Shown: piece by piece, positions 1-8,417 of the stretch
Position numbering within the stretch: position 1 is the first letter of the stretch
Layout: every line of letters begins with the position of its first letter
Virus record (IMG/VR): IMGVR_UViG_3300012005_000009
Location: 1 to 29,103 of that record
From: a virus
DNA length: 29,103 bases
Strand: one strand, 5' to 3'
Position numbers and translations under genes: made by a program
Notes under the pieces: model-generated
The model's input: only the letters and a program-made list of their open reading frames with translations
The model's database searches: none
What the model was told of the DNA's origin: nothing

Positions 1-1812
1 GGTATTTGACGCAGTTTGACATGCAATACCGAGAGAATCAGCAACAAGCGCGGCCTTCAACCCTTGAAGTTCGGCATTTAAAGCGATGGTGATCGTACCA
101 GAAGAAGTTACCGGAGTAGAACCAATAACCAATGCATCGGTAGATGTAGACAACCCAATTGAGGTTACCGAACCATCTCCAGTTCCAACGTTTGACCACG
201 CTGCGTTGAATCTTTGGCGAAGACGACCTCCGGTGACGATATCGCTGTTGTAGCGAATCATACCGTTAGTAGATCCAGTTTCCTGAGCGTTTGTACCAGT
301 TACGAGGGTAACCGCGGTAGTTCCTGGAAGAACCGCGTTGTCCGCCACTGTGATCGTTGGGTTGCCAGATACACCATCTCCGTTAGTGATTGTGATGGTG
401 TTGGACGTACCAGTCATGGTACGTTGCGCCCACGTATCGGTGGTGGTGCGTGAAGCAAAACCGGTAGATGCCAGACCTTCTAGGGCTCCAAGGTCATTGG
501 CAAGAGCTAACGTTGGATTGCCAGAAACACCGTCATTGTTAGAAATTGTAATACCAGCCGCTGGCGCAGTTAATGACCTGTTAGATACGGTGTTAGATCC
601 TGTCTTTACGAGGATACCATTTGACGCTAGGTTATGTAAACCACGCAGCAAGCTGGTAGAATCAGTTTCAATATCATTTGCGCTGATCGTGATACCAAGA
701 GATGCGGTATAAGTAGCTCCACCGTTGAACTGGACATATGTCAAGCTAGTGGTATTAAGAGTGATTGGATCGGCAGTAGACAGAATCCAACCAGTGGTTG
801 CATAGGTTCCTTCTGTAACAAAGCAGAACATACCAGAGGTAACCAACGCCGATGTGTTCGCATCCGTCGAACGGGTCATCGCAGAGCTAGAACCGTTGAA
901 GACGTAGATACCATTTTCTGATGCGGTCGACTGATTTTTCAACAGTACACGATCACCAGATGTAAGCGTCACTCCACCAAATGTTGACGTTGCTGGGTTT
1001 GAAATCGTATATGAAATCGCAGATGCTGCACGAACAGATCCTTTAGGATCGAGACCAGCCGACCTAGCATCTACATATTGCTTGGTCGTTGCGTGCATCG
1101 CACTAGTTGGGTCTTGGAATAGAGTCAAGTCACCAGCAGATAACGAGTCACCGGCTTTATTGAGCGGTGTGTATGTTAGAGCCGTGGTGATGTCAGAACC
1201 AGCTACAGCAGATGTTCCTGATACACGTCCATAACTATCACGGGTAAACTTGAGGAATGTACCGCCGCCAGCATCAGACAGCGTTGCCATGTCTAACGTT
1301 GGATTACCTGCCGAGCCGTCTGCATTGCTTACGGTAAGCCGAGTGGTAGATGCTACGGCGATAGAACGCTGAGCCCAGGTATCTGTGGCGGTTCGTACAG
1401 CGATACCGGTAGATGCTAGACCTTCTAGGGCTCCGAGGTCATTAGCGAGAACTAACGTTGGATTGCCAGAAACACCGTCTCCGTTAGTGACGGTCATACC
1501 AGCAGCAGGTGCGGTTAGAGTTCTTGCCGCATAGGTCCCAGTGGTAGTTCTAGCAATAAGACCGTTGGCGGCCAGCGCCGAAACCCCGTCAAGCTCAGTT
1601 GACCAAAACTGAAGCTGTTTCCAAGTAGATCCGTCGATAGCAACTTCTAGCTTACTGTTAGTTGTGCTCCAGCGGAATTTACCTGCCGCCGGGGTTGGTC
1701 GAGAAGCATCAAGACCGATAGGAAGCTGTAGGGCACCGTTACCGGAAATATTCAATGATTGACCAGTGACGCCAGATACGTCAATGGTACTTAGGTCGTG
1801 GTCGAAATTCAA
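1..1812 (-). CDS. Phage tail fibre-like structural protein, partial (C-terminus beyond window)
   Basis: An open frame of 604 codons runs off the left edge. The start is read as TTG at 1812 because GGAG lies 8 bases upstream (1821-1824) and the nearby ATG at 1817 meets a stop after two codons. The protein is rich in Ser, Thr, Gly and Asn and carries repeated modules of the type VSGNPTL, LANDLGALEGLASTG and TDTWAQR, which I recognise from fibre and tail-associated proteins of large phages. Its N-terminus holds an ARPTPAAGKFRW...STWKQL segment like the wrap motif of the neighbouring collagen-like fibre. It follows that gene by 13 bases and is probably cotranscribed from the late promoter at 4148-4155. 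The exact role (fibre, whisker or neck decoration) is not visible. Confidence 0.8.
   Translation of the reverse strand, partial: MNFDHDLSTIDVSGVTGQSLNISGNGALQLPIGLDASRPTPAAGKFRWSTTNSKLEVAIDGSTWKQLQFWSTELDGVSALAANGLIARTTTGTYAARTLTAPAAGMTVTNGDGVSGNPTLVLANDLGALEGLASTGIAVRTATDTWAQRSIAVASTTRLTVSNADGSAGNPTLDMATLSDAGGGTFLKFTRDSYGRVSGTSAVAGSDITTALTYTPLNKAGDSLSAGDLTLFQDPTSAMHATTKQYVDARSAGLDPKGSVRAASAISYTISNPATSTFGGVTLTSGDRVLLKNQSTASENGIYVFNGSSSAMTRSTDANTSALVTSGMFCFVTEGTYATTGWILSTADPITLNTTSLTYVQFNGGATYTASLGITISANDIETDSTSLLRGLHNLASNGILVKTGSNTVSNRSLTAPAAGITISNNDGVSGNPTLALANDLGALEGLASTGFASRTTTDTWAQRTMTGTSNTITITNGDGVSGNPTITVADNAVLPGTTAVTLVTGTNAQETGSTNGMIRYNSDIVTGGRLRQRFNAAWSNVGTGDGSVTSIGLSTSTDALVIGSTPVTSSGTITIALNAELQGLKAALVADSLGIACQTASNT
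422..573 (-). repeat. Intragenic direct repeat, copy A (fibre module)
   Basis: This stretch closely matches 1367-1518 in the same gene and frame. Both encode the module around TAPAAG, NNDGVSGNPTL or NGDGVSGNPTL, LANDLGALEGLASTG and TDTWAQR. Matching blocks at DNA level include the segment encoding the LEGLAST part. It is a duplicated structural unit of the fibre, not a mobile element. Confidence 0.7.
1367..1518 (-). repeat. Intragenic direct repeat, copy B (fibre module)
   Basis: Partner of 422-573, about 945 bases away in the same reading frame. The two copies differ mostly at silent or conservative positions. Two shorter relatives of the GNPTL block occur near 340-380 and 1295-1340, so the gene appears to have grown by module duplication. 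Confidence 0.7.
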
Positions 1813-1825
1813 AGCATATTCTCCA

Positions 1826-4108
1826 TTAATTCGTTACTTCTACAGTTTCAACTAGGGCGGCCCACCTAAAGGTTTTGCTATTTGCACCAGTTGCGGTTAC
1901 TTTCAAGCTTCCATCTACCGTTATCGCGTAAACTGCAGCATCTACGGTATTATCAGTTTTATGATAAATCGTTTTAACTACATTTCCTTTTAGGAATGTA
2001 GCGGCAGCCGAAGCTCCCCTCATTATCATTCCTCGTAGCTCCATGACAGCTTGATCATCGCCATCTGTCCTATGCCCAGTAATAGTTATCTTAAAGGACC
2101 AAGTAGAATTGTTCGCGAGGATAATTCTTGCTCCACCACCATCTCCATTAGCATATAGTTCATATTCTGCCGCTGTGGTAGACTTAGCGATCAGCATATA
2201 TTTACAATATTGAACATCTCCAGCAGTTAAAAACTTGCTTCCAGCAAAGGCCATTTGACCAGGAAGCGTTGCTTTAGCTCCTGTTCCAAATGCTATGGAA
2301 TTTTGTCCTGTGGCGGTAGGAGTATCTTCTAGATAAGGGCTTTCTCGATAAAGGTGAAGAGGAAGTTGGTGAACTATCCAGTTTGCTCCATCATAAACTT
2401 CTTGAAGGCCGAGAGTTTCATTGAACCTAGTCATACCAACGCTAGGAGATCCTGGTCTAGCAGCCGTCGTTCCATGCGGCATAGTAAATGCCAAGCCTGG
2501 AATAACTAATGTAGAAGATATCGATAGAGTTAAGCTACTTAATGCACCACCGTCTGTTAATACGATTTGATTAGACGTTCCAGCAAGAAGCCTAGAAGAT
2601 GAAAGGGCACTATCAGTAACGGCAAGAACGAATGCCGAAGATGTAGATGCAGGAGCTCCTGTTGGACCCGTAACTGATGGGCCAGTCGGTCCTGTTACTG
2701 ACGGACCGGTAGGGCCAGTTACCGTAGATGCTGGACCTGTTGGACCTGTGACTGATGGGCCGGTAGGGCCAGTGACACCCGTAGTACCAATCGGCCCGGT
2801 AGATCCTGTTGGACCCTGAGTTCCAGTTGGACCCGTTACCGACGGACCAGTTGGACCAGTAGTTCCAGTTGGACCTATTGCTCCAGTAGTTCCAGTTGGA
2901 CCTGTTACTGATGGGCCAGTTAATCCGGTTGACCCAGTTGGGCCAGTTGGGCCAGTTGGACCTGTTGGACCTGTTGCTCCAGTGTTACCTGTAGTTCCTG
3001 TCGGGCCGGTAGCTCCTAACAATCCAGTAGGACCCGTTGGTCCAGGAGCACCTTGCTGTCCAATACCAGTAGGCCCGGTTGGACCTTCACCACCAGTAGC
3101 CCCAACGTCCCCTCTAGGACCAGTTAAAGACGCACCTGTAGGTCCGATCACACCAATCGGTCCTGTTGGTCCTTGGGACCCTGTAGGACCAGTCAATGAG
3201 GTGCCGGTTGGACCAGTGATACTTGGTCCGGTGGGACCTGTTACGGTTGAATCAGCTCCGCTAGATCCTGTGGGTCCAGTTTGACCACGTGGACCAGTAG
3301 GACCAACGATCGTAGAATCGGCACCAGTAGACCCCGTCGGGCCAGTTGATCCTGTTAATCCTGTAGACCCTGTTGGACCAGTTGCTCCAACAGCTCCAGT
3401 GGATCCTGTCGGGCCAGTAACGCTTGGACCAGTAGCTCCAATCTCGCCTTGTGAGCCGACAAGACCTTGCGGACCTGTCGGTCCTGTTGCTCCAGTGGTT
3501 CCTATACCAGTAGGCCCTGTTTGACCAAGTAATCCAGTTGGGCCAGTTTGACCTCGTAACCCAGTTGGACCCGTTGGACCGACGTGGCCTGTTGGCCCAA
3601 CAGCACCGTCAACACCATTAGTTCCAGATGGACCAGTGACTCCAGTTAATCCAGTAGGACCGGTGACGCCTTGGATACCTTGGGCTCCTGTCGGGCCAGG
3701 ATATCCTTGTACACCTTGGGCTCCTGTCGGGCCGCCTGATCCGGTAGGACCACTAGCTCCAGTATTACCGGTGAGTCCATCTGCACCAGTAGGACCAGTA
3801 GCTCCAGACATTCCTGTTGGACCTGCTGGACCCCGAGTTCCAGTTCCTGATCCGGTGCCGATAGGCTGCCACGCAGCTCCATCCCAAAAGTTGAAGAGAA
3901 CTAAATCGGTGTTGAAGATAAGAACGCCAGGAACTAGCTTGGCTGTGTCAATGGCGTCTTGTTGAAGAGTCGTCAACCGAGGGGCAAGAAACCCCTTATC
4001 GGTTGTATTGATGGCAAGAGCAACGCTTTCAGGAGTCGGAGGATTGCACGCATCTCCGATGATGACAGCGCCAAATTCGCTTGACGGAAAGTTAAGAATC
4101 TTTGTCAT
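1826..4108 (-). CDS. Collagen-like phage tail fibre protein
   Basis: A 760-residue protein in three parts. Residues about 1-85 resemble the N-terminal part of fibre proteins with a [15 protein letters not shown]...PGVLIFNTD...[11 protein letters not shown] wrap motif. Residues about 88-490 are a collagen-like Gly-X-Y tract dominated by GPTG and GATGPTG, which in known phage proteins forms a rigid trimeric stalk. Residues about 490-760 are a globular C-terminus with another [17 protein letters not shown]...YDGANW motif and a beta-rich tail, the likely receptor-binding or trimerisation head. Cys is almost absent. The ATG lies about 40 bases downstream of a perfect T4-type late promoter. Nearly every long frame on the opposite strand here is a Pro/Val-rich shadow of the repeats. 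Confidence 0.88.
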   Translation of the reverse strand: MTKILNFPSSEFGAVIIGDACNPPTPESVALAINTTDKGFLAPRLTTLQQDAIDTAKLVPGVLIFNTDLVLFNFWDGAAWQPIGTGSGTGTRGPAGPTGMSGATGPTGADGLTGNTGASGPTGSGGPTGAQGVQGYPGPTGAQGIQGVTGPTGLTGVTGPSGTNGVDGAVGPTGHVGPTGPTGLRGQTGPTGLLGQTGPTGIGTTGATGPTGPQGLVGSQGEIGATGPSVTGPTGSTGAVGATGPTGSTGLTGSTGPTGSTGADSTIVGPTGPRGQTGPTGSSGADSTVTGPTGPSITGPTGTSLTGPTGSQGPTGPIGVIGPTGASLTGPRGDVGATGGEGPTGPTGIGQQGAPGPTGPTGLLGATGPTGTTGNTGATGPTGPTGPTGPTGSTGLTGPSVTGPTGTTGAIGPTGTTGPTGPSVTGPTGTQGPTGSTGPIGTTGVTGPTGPSVTGPTGPASTVTGPTGPSVTGPTGPSVTGPTGAPASTSSAFVLAVTDSALSSSRLLAGTSNQIVLTDGGALSSLTLSISSTLVIPGLAFTMPHGTTAARPGSPSVGMTRFNETLGLQEVYDGANWIVHQLPLHLYRESPYLEDTPTATGQNSIAFGTGAKATLPGQMAFAGSKFLTAGDVQYCKYMLIAKSTTAAEYELYANGDGGGARIILANNSTWSFKITITGHRTDGDDQAVMELRGMIMRGASAAATFLKGNVVKTIYHKTDNTVDAAVYAITVDGSLKVTATGANSKTFRWAALVETVEVTN

Positions 4109-4147
4109 CTAAAGTATACGTCCCCTGTAAGCAACAACTGCTAGGGG

Positions 4148-4155
4148 TATTTATA
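4148..4155 (-). promoter_or_regulatory. T4-type late promoter for the collagen-like fibre
   Basis: The minus strand reads TATAAATA exactly, the consensus -10 octamer recognised by the T4 late sigma factor gp55. It lies 40 bases upstream of the fibre ATG at 4108 in a 57-base gap. The predicted transcript starts near 4141, where the minus strand can form a small AGCA/TGCT hairpin. Confidence 0.75.
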
Positions 4156-4165
4156 CCTTAAGACT

Positions 4166-4960
4166 TCAAAGAACCGGTTTGTTCAAGCCGTAATCACGAA
4201 TCTCTTTTTTGCTGGCGGTAGCTTTAGTTTGGATACGTTGCTTTTCGTAACTGGTTACTTGCTTGGTTTTACCGTCAACCCGCTCAAAGACATAGTAAGC
4301 ACGATCAACAATCTCCCAAACATACTTGAACCAAGTATGGTTTTCAAGATTAAAGCGGATCACCCAGCCTTGTGGCTCACGACCATGCTTTGTGCAGAGT
4401 CGTATTCCATCTTTGAAATAACGGTTTTCAGCTTGGCGCTTCTTGCCAGCTTCTGAGATGGCATCCTTATCGTCGTAGTCTGGTATCCGGCAGATTAAGT
4501 TAGATACAGGATGAACGTAAAGCGTTCCTGGAGAAAGAGAGTTATATCCGTAGCTGAATCGGCGGTACGTCATCTCCTGATCTCTCATCTCTCCATCTTC
4601 ATCGATGAAGACTTTGAGAGTGATCAGATCTTTGATGTGCTGGCGAACGTGCTGCTTAACGGTTGACCCGGTGTCAAGAGTCTCGCAGATCTCTGAGTAA
4701 ACGTCATCCCAACGTTTACCGATGCGGCTTTCGATGAAGCGGCGTAGGGGATTGAGGTTCTCGTTGAATGATTTGTAGTCAGTGTTAAGGCGCTTGTCGC
4801 CCATCGAGACTTTTGTCTTTCCCGAGAAATAGTCAACACAGTCAAGATCTTCATTGAGCTTGACTGTTCGTGCCTTGCGATAGGCATTAGAATACTTGGA
4901 CATCGTCCGAGAGCCCGGGCGTGGGCGCTCGACGATGACTTTAAACATATCTTTACGCAT
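4166..4960 (-). CDS. Conserved protein of unknown function, late gene
   Basis: A 264-residue, highly charged soluble protein starting MRKDMFKVIVERPRPGSR, with no signal peptide or membrane segment. The opening and the blocks KSFNENLNPLRRFIESRIGK, WDDVYSEICETLD and TVKQHVRQHIKDL remind me of an uncharacterised family in free-living bacteria, for example Planctomycetes and other large genomes; that is memory, not a search. A late promoter octamer lies about 88 bases upstream, so it is probably made with the structural proteins. It sits just upstream of the fibre genes but is separated from them by its own promoter gap. Function unknown. Confidence 0.8.
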   Translation of the reverse strand: MRKDMFKVIVERPRPGSRTMSKYSNAYRKARTVKLNEDLDCVDYFSGKTKVSMGDKRLNTDYKSFNENLNPLRRFIESRIGKRWDDVYSEICETLDTGSTVKQHVRQHIKDLITLKVFIDEDGEMRDQEMTYRRFSYGYNSLSPGTLYVHPVSNLICRIPDYDDKDAISEAGKKRQAENRYFKDGIRLCTKHGREPQGWVIRFNLENHTWFKYVWEIVDRAYYVFERVDGKTKQVTSYEKQRIQTKATASKKEIRDYGLNKPVL

Positions 4961-5047
4961 GAGGTTTCCTTTAGGTTACTAACTCAGCATAATAGCCTCC
5001 ATGGGTACGTTAATAGGATTGAAATGTTTTCACAACATATAAAAGAG

Positions 5048-5055
5048 TATTTATA
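5048..5055 (-). promoter_or_regulatory. T4-type late promoter for the 264-residue protein
   Basis: An exact TATAAATA on the minus strand overlaps the last codons of the gene at 5051-5320 and lies 88 bases before the ATG at 4960. The 90-base gap 4961-5050 holds no other gene. The match to the octamer is perfect; the leader is somewhat long. Confidence 0.62.
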
Positions 5056-5320
5056 GAATAAAAGGAAGCGCCGTTCCAAGCTTTGGAACATCTAAGTTCT
5101 TTTCATCACTTGGATGCATTTCACCTGCACACCTATCGGTATAGTACTCAGCATCTTCCACCGCCATAACGTAGACTTCTTTCATCGTTTGTGGATACTT
5201 CGGATGAACGTTATCACGTTTGACGATGGTGCAAGCTGTTTCATCACCGCTAGCTTTACGATCAAGCTTCGATAGCAAAGCTAGTAAGTTGCGTCGTGAA
5301 AGGTATATCTTGGCTGGCAT
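5051..5320 (-). CDS. Small hypothetical phage protein
   Basis: An 89-residue protein starting MPAKIYLSRRNLLALLSKLD. A longer frame reaches back to a TTG at 5419, but it would run into the plus-strand gene at 5384, and its extra segment is hydrophobic and unlike the rest. I therefore use the ATG at 5320, which has a weak AAAGAGA ribosome site. The body is charged with the block TIVKRDNVHPKYPQTMKEVYV, cut here to its family-like core; it has two Cys and no recognisable catalytic motif. It is divergent from the next gene. Function unknown. Confidence 0.6.
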   Translation of the reverse strand: MPAKIYLSRRNLLALLSKLDRKASGDETACTIVKRDNVHPKYPQTMKEVYVMAVEDAEYYTDRCAGEMHPSDEKNLDVPKLGTALPFIL

Positions 5321-5342
5321 CTCTATAAGTCTCTTTATCAAG

Positions 5343-5350
5343 AATAAATA
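5343..5350 (+). promoter_or_regulatory. Possible late promoter variant for the plus-strand gene at 5384
   Basis: AATAAATA on the plus strand is one base from the late octamer and 34 bases before the ATG at 5384, giving a leader of ordinary length. This is the only promoter-like element seen for this isolated plus-strand gene. Such a sequence could occur by chance in AT-rich DNA. Confidence 0.3.
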
Positions 5351-5383
5351 TAGTAACACAACTTCTATTGAAAGTAAACTATC

Positions 5384-5953
5384 ATGATCAAATGTTTTTG
5401 GCTTGAGCCAACCGATCAAATCGAGATGGACCTGCGTAGGTACAAGGGCAGTGAATCAGGAGAAAAATGTCCCGGACCAATGAGCTACCATGATGCTTCA
5501 GTCATCATCGGTCAAGACTTGAAATCTAATCACACCGATGTTCATGGTGATAGCTGGGACCATGCCGATCCGCGTTGGCCGAAGAAATGCTCGTGCGGTT
5601 ATGAATTTGTTGACGCGGATCACTGGCAATTTAATCCAACATCTCTATATAAACGAGCAGACACCGGAGAGCTAGTAACGATGCACAATGCGCCGGTAGG
5701 AGCGATGATGCACGCCGATTGGCTACATCGTGAAGGATGGAGAGGATATAAGCTGGGAGCTGATGGCGTTATGCTCCAAGTTAAAACTCCAGATGGCTGG
5801 TGGTGTGTTGATGGCCCAACCTACGGGCCAGAAGGTCGCAAAGATGGTAGTTGGACTAGAACTGGAACCATCCCTAATGTGACAGCATCTCCATCTATCT
5901 TGATGCCGAACTACCACGGTTGGCTTCGAGATGGTTACTTAGTCGAGTGCTAA
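5384..5953 (+). CDS. Conserved hypothetical protein with CxC motif
   Basis: A 189-residue Trp-, Asp- and Gly-rich soluble protein, the only plus-strand gene in the left 19 kb. It contains DPRWPKKCSCGYEF, then LYKRADTGELVTMHNAPVGA, HADWLHREGW and a C-terminal PNYHGWLRDGYLVEC. I recall this order of blocks from a widespread unnamed family in phages and Actinobacteria. The CSCGY pair together with His-rich surroundings could bind a metal, but this is inference. Its 3' end overlaps the convergent HAD-like gene by 15 bases. The ribosome site is weak (GAAAG). Function unknown. Confidence 0.8.
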   Translation: MIKCFWLEPTDQIEMDLRRYKGSESGEKCPGPMSYHDASVIIGQDLKSNHTDVHGDSWDHADPRWPKKCSCGYEFVDADHWQFNPTSLYKRADTGELVTMHNAPVGAMMHADWLHREGWRGYKLGADGVMLQVKTPDGWWCVDGPTYGPEGRKDGSWTRTGTIPNVTASPSILMPNYHGWLRDGYLVEC

Positions 5954-6382
5954 CTCTTCAATTAAGCTGAGATAATTGATTACTTCATCCCAATGTATAT
6001 CAGGATCAAATCCTGCTTTATCATCTAGCAACACGCTAAAATAAAATTTCTTCGAGAAATCTCCGGTATTGGTATTAAGAATTTCGGGATTCTCGTTGAA
6101 AGCGTGGATAGGTATCCCTTGTGTCTCAAAGAACTCAATGATCGCTTGTTGCTCTTCGCTGTGAGCTGAAGACCAAAGAATGATCTTAGATTCTTTCTTG
6201 GAAACAATAGCTTTAAGTCCCTTGAGTACCTTCCCGTTTATCCATTCATAATTTCCACGTTCATAGCTCGACCTTAAGCAAACTCCATGTAAGTCAATTG
6301 CCCAGTAAATTATGTCCCAGTTACGCTCTTCCATTACGTTATAAGCGCGGTTAATAGCATTTGAGATAGCAGTTGCAATCAT
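5939..6382 (-). CDS. HAD-superfamily phosphatase-like protein
   Basis: A 147-residue protein with the order of HAD motifs: motif I as AIDLHGV (Asp30, residue 32 is His instead of the usual Asp), motif II as ILWSSAH (Ser71/72), a Lys near 111, and motif IV as LLDDKAGFD (Asp120-Asp121). Family knowledge says the first Asp is the nucleophile and the second the acid/base, so the DxH change could lower or redirect phosphatase activity. A nucleotide or polynucleotide phosphatase is a reasonable guess. Its ATG overlaps the stop of the upstream gene (ATGA), so the two are translationally coupled. Confidence 0.62.
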   Translation of the reverse strand: MIATAISNAINRAYNVMEERNWDIIYWAIDLHGVCLRSSYERGNYEWINGKVLKGLKAIVSKKESKIILWSSAHSEEQQAIIEFFETQGIPIHAFNENPEILNTNTGDFSKKFYFSVLLDDKAGFDPDIHWDEVINYLSLIEELALD

Positions 6383-6957
6383 AATTTTACTTTATGGTAT
6401 TTGGAGTTGAAAGCATCAACTGCTGGTTTTTCAGATTCGAATAGACCTCTACCAGAACCATTATATGTGGATTGTATTTTTGACATTTTAGCGAGAATCG
6501 GATCATTCTCCTCATTTTGAGGTAATGGTTTCGGATCTACCATTGGAGGCTCTTCATCATCAGGTATTCCCTCGGTTCTCTCAATCCATGAAAGAACATC
6601 AACAGGATCTGTCGACGGGTGAACACCTTTAGGTTTTGGAACCGTTACATCATGGAACCAAAATGCAAGCTTATACATCCCCACTAGAGAAAGCAGCTGC
6701 ATTATCGGGTGACCGAAGATATTGTGGAGAAACCAATCAAACTTTCCATAAGACAACCGATGGCCTTCCACTACCGAAGGCTTTAGCTGCATCATTAGCT
6801 CAACAGCGTCAATATTAAGAGCATGATAAACCGTTCCATCATTCAAGTAAACTGTAACCTTCAGCTGTTCAAGTTCTGAGCAATCAGCAGACAAGATCGA
6901 GTGAAATGGAACGATGATCTTGCCGATCTTGACGCTGTACTTGTTTAGATCAGACAT
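6379..6957 (-). CDS. Hypothetical phage protein with hydrophobic centre
   Basis: A 192-residue protein. The ATG at 6957 is preferred over the in-frame TTG at 6963 because AAGGG lies 6 bases before the ATG and overlaps the TTG. Residues about 70-105 hold the block FDWFLHNIFGHPIMQLLSLV followed by a HDVTVPKP stretch, perhaps a membrane-associated helix pair; the block HNIxGHPxM is familiar from unnamed phage proteins. The C-terminal half is acidic and Pro-rich, probably disordered. It is coupled to the HAD-like gene downstream and follows the small Cys-rich gene upstream. Confidence 0.7.
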   Translation of the reverse strand: MSDLNKYSVKIGKIIVPFHSILSADCSELEQLKVTVYLNDGTVYHALNIDAVELMMQLKPSVVEGHRLSYGKFDWFLHNIFGHPIMQLLSLVGMYKLAFWFHDVTVPKPKGVHPSTDPVDVLSWIERTEGIPDDEEPPMVDPKPLPQNEENDPILAKMSKIQSTYNGSGRGLFESEKPAVDAFNSKYHKVKL

Positions 6958-6959
6958 AT

Positions 6960-7130
6960 TCAACCCTTCGCAGTTCGATCAATCCACTTTTGCCATGCAG
7001 CCTTGTGGATACGACAAACACATGAATGTCCTGTTGATCGTTCTGGTTCCCAATTATCAAGATCGCAGTTGCACCTCATTGACTTCTCAATTTCAGATAC
7101 AAAATCTTTAGGTTCAGATTTTTGATTCAT
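6960..7130 (-). CDS. Small Cys-rich protein, possible zinc ribbon
   Basis: A 56-residue frame that is too short to be noticed easily. It starts at ATG 7130, overlapping the stop of the CoaB-like gene (7127) by 4 bases, and ends 2 bases before the next start. Four Cys in two pairs (CNC near 20 and CVC near 37) with nearby His residues (35, 42) suggest a small zinc-binding fold; the tail AAWQKWID is amphipathic. Its tight overlap on both sides is the main support that it is real. Function unknown. Confidence 0.6.
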   Translation of the reverse strand: MNQKSEPKDFVSEIEKSMRCNCDLDNWEPERSTGHSCVCRIHKAAWQKWIDRTAKG

Positions 7131-8365
7131 ACTTTAAACTCCTCAGTAAAGATTCCGCCAGTCTTACCAGATAAGTCAAAATGACGATCAAAGAAATCAA
7201 TCACCTTTTCGCTAGGGATCGTCCTTTTAAAGACGACGTTCGGGCCATGATTTTCAAGGTAAACCGCCCAAATACCAGGCTCAACTTCCTTCAAGTTGCT
7301 AGACGTATTTTGACCACACTCGTGAGAACCGCACTCATAAGGCCATTGTTCAGCGATGGGGATGATTCCCTTAGATTCTTCCTTGAGCGGAACGTGAGCG
7401 TGGGCGATGCAATCTAGCTCTGGGTGATCAGCGAAGATGATTCTTTGAGATTGACCACCGACCGAAGGCTTACCACCGATCGCGAAAACCTTATCATCTC
7501 CGTCTGGAAGGATCCTGATCATGCCAGTTCTTGACAAATCATTGAAGTTACTCTTTCTACGGCTAGTGATGATGTCGCCACCGCCGTCCTTATAAGCAAA
7601 ATGTCCAACAGTCTTTCCTAGGAAAGGTTTGTACGCACCTTTGTTGATCAGGTGATTAACAGTTTCAAACAAACTATTTGGAACGTTATTGCTGTTCCAT
7701 TGTCTTGCATTACCAGGAATAACTGTTGATCTAGTAAATGTCAGCTTGGTCCGGGCCAAGATCATCTTGGTTAAAAATCGCAACGCTTGATCACGATTTT
7801 TCGTTTTAGAGTAGGTTGATTCTTCTGGGGTGACGATGACATTTTGACGAGTTACCAGGTCATTAGCCAGAACTAGGTTAAGAGAATTTGTCTTGAGTAG
7901 CTTCAACCCGGCTTGGTACTGATCTTGGTCTGACGCTGAGGTGGTTGACTTGAATCCCACCACAAAGATGTCCTTACGGGTCTTACGAATCATGCCGATG
8001 AGCTTATCAGCCGGATGCAGTCTCATCCGCTGATCACCATCTTGTGTCTTCATCCGATCAGCATGAGGACCAGAAGGAATATCGCCGATTGATCCGTCGT
8101 AATCACAGAGAGCAGCATTCATGACGATGACCTTAGTGCTCGGGTCATCGATCAGCTCTTCTATCAACTTTTTAACATCATCATTGGTAATGATTTTAGA
8201 TCGAGAGTCAGCCATCTTCGTGAGATGAAGTCTGACAGAATACTCTCCTTGCTCCAGAAGATCAGTGAGACGCTTTGCGGTCTCGCCGAAAGCCATCGCT
8301 GACAGTGCAAGGTGGTTACGAACCGGTGAGAAGGTCCCTCCGCCAATGATATGAATGGTGTCCAT
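7127..8365 (-). CDS. CoaB-like (phosphopantothenate-cysteine ligase) / class II aldolase-like fusion
   Basis: A 412-residue protein. Residues about 1-180 match the CoaB half of Dfp/CoaBC: GGGTFSPVRNHLALS at the nucleotide end, VMNAALCDYDGSIGDI (Asn83) where CoaB has NAAVADY, VVGFKSTT near 136, and LNLVLANDLV near 163. CoaB joins cysteine to 4'-phosphopantothenate using CTP. No CoaC flavodomain is present. Residues about 230-405 resemble a class II aldolase/adducin fold: DIITSRRKSNFNDL, a metal-type HAH at 322-324, and ENHG near 372. The combination is not one I know from cellular CoA enzymes. It is driven by a good sigma70-like promoter at 8388-8417 and has an AGAGGAAA ribosome site. Confidence 0.7.
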   Translation of the reverse strand: MDTIHIIGGGTFSPVRNHLALSAMAFGETAKRLTDLLEQGEYSVRLHLTKMADSRSKIITNDDVKKLIEELIDDPSTKVIVMNAALCDYDGSIGDIPSGPHADRMKTQDGDQRMRLHPADKLIGMIRKTRKDIFVVGFKSTTSASDQDQYQAGLKLLKTNSLNLVLANDLVTRQNVIVTPEESTYSKTKNRDQALRFLTKMILARTKLTFTRSTVIPGNARQWNSNNVPNSLFETVNHLINKGAYKPFLGKTVGHFAYKDGGGDIITSRRKSNFNDLSRTGMIRILPDGDDKVFAIGGKPSVGGQSQRIIFADHPELDCIAHAHVPLKEESKGIIPIAEQWPYECGSHECGQNTSSNLKEVEPGIWAVYLENHGPNVVFKRTIPSEKVIDFFDRHFDLSGKTGGIFTEEFKV

Positions 8366-8387
8366 GATTTCCTCTTAGTTTAAGTAC

Positions 8388-8417
8388 ATTATATACTAGT
8401 TGATAAGAGGATGTCAG
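8388..8417 (-). promoter_or_regulatory. Sigma70-like promoter upstream of the CoaB-like fusion
   Basis: On the minus strand CTGACA (8412-8417) and a perfect TATAAT (8388-8393) are separated by 18 bases. The transcript would start near 8381 and reach the ATG at 8365. The -35 box overlaps the stop codon of the preceding gene, which suggests a separate early or host-type transcription unit for 8365 down to about 5939. Confidence 0.62.

Noticed and set aside
214-712. Two plus-strand frames near the left end
   Set aside because: They lie fully opposite the partial fibre gene, whose repeat modules explain the sequence.
2982-3965. Long plus-strand frames rich in Pro and Val across the collagen-like gene
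   Set aside because: They are antisense shadows of the GPTG repeats, which read as GPVGP on the other strand; no ribosome site or independent support.
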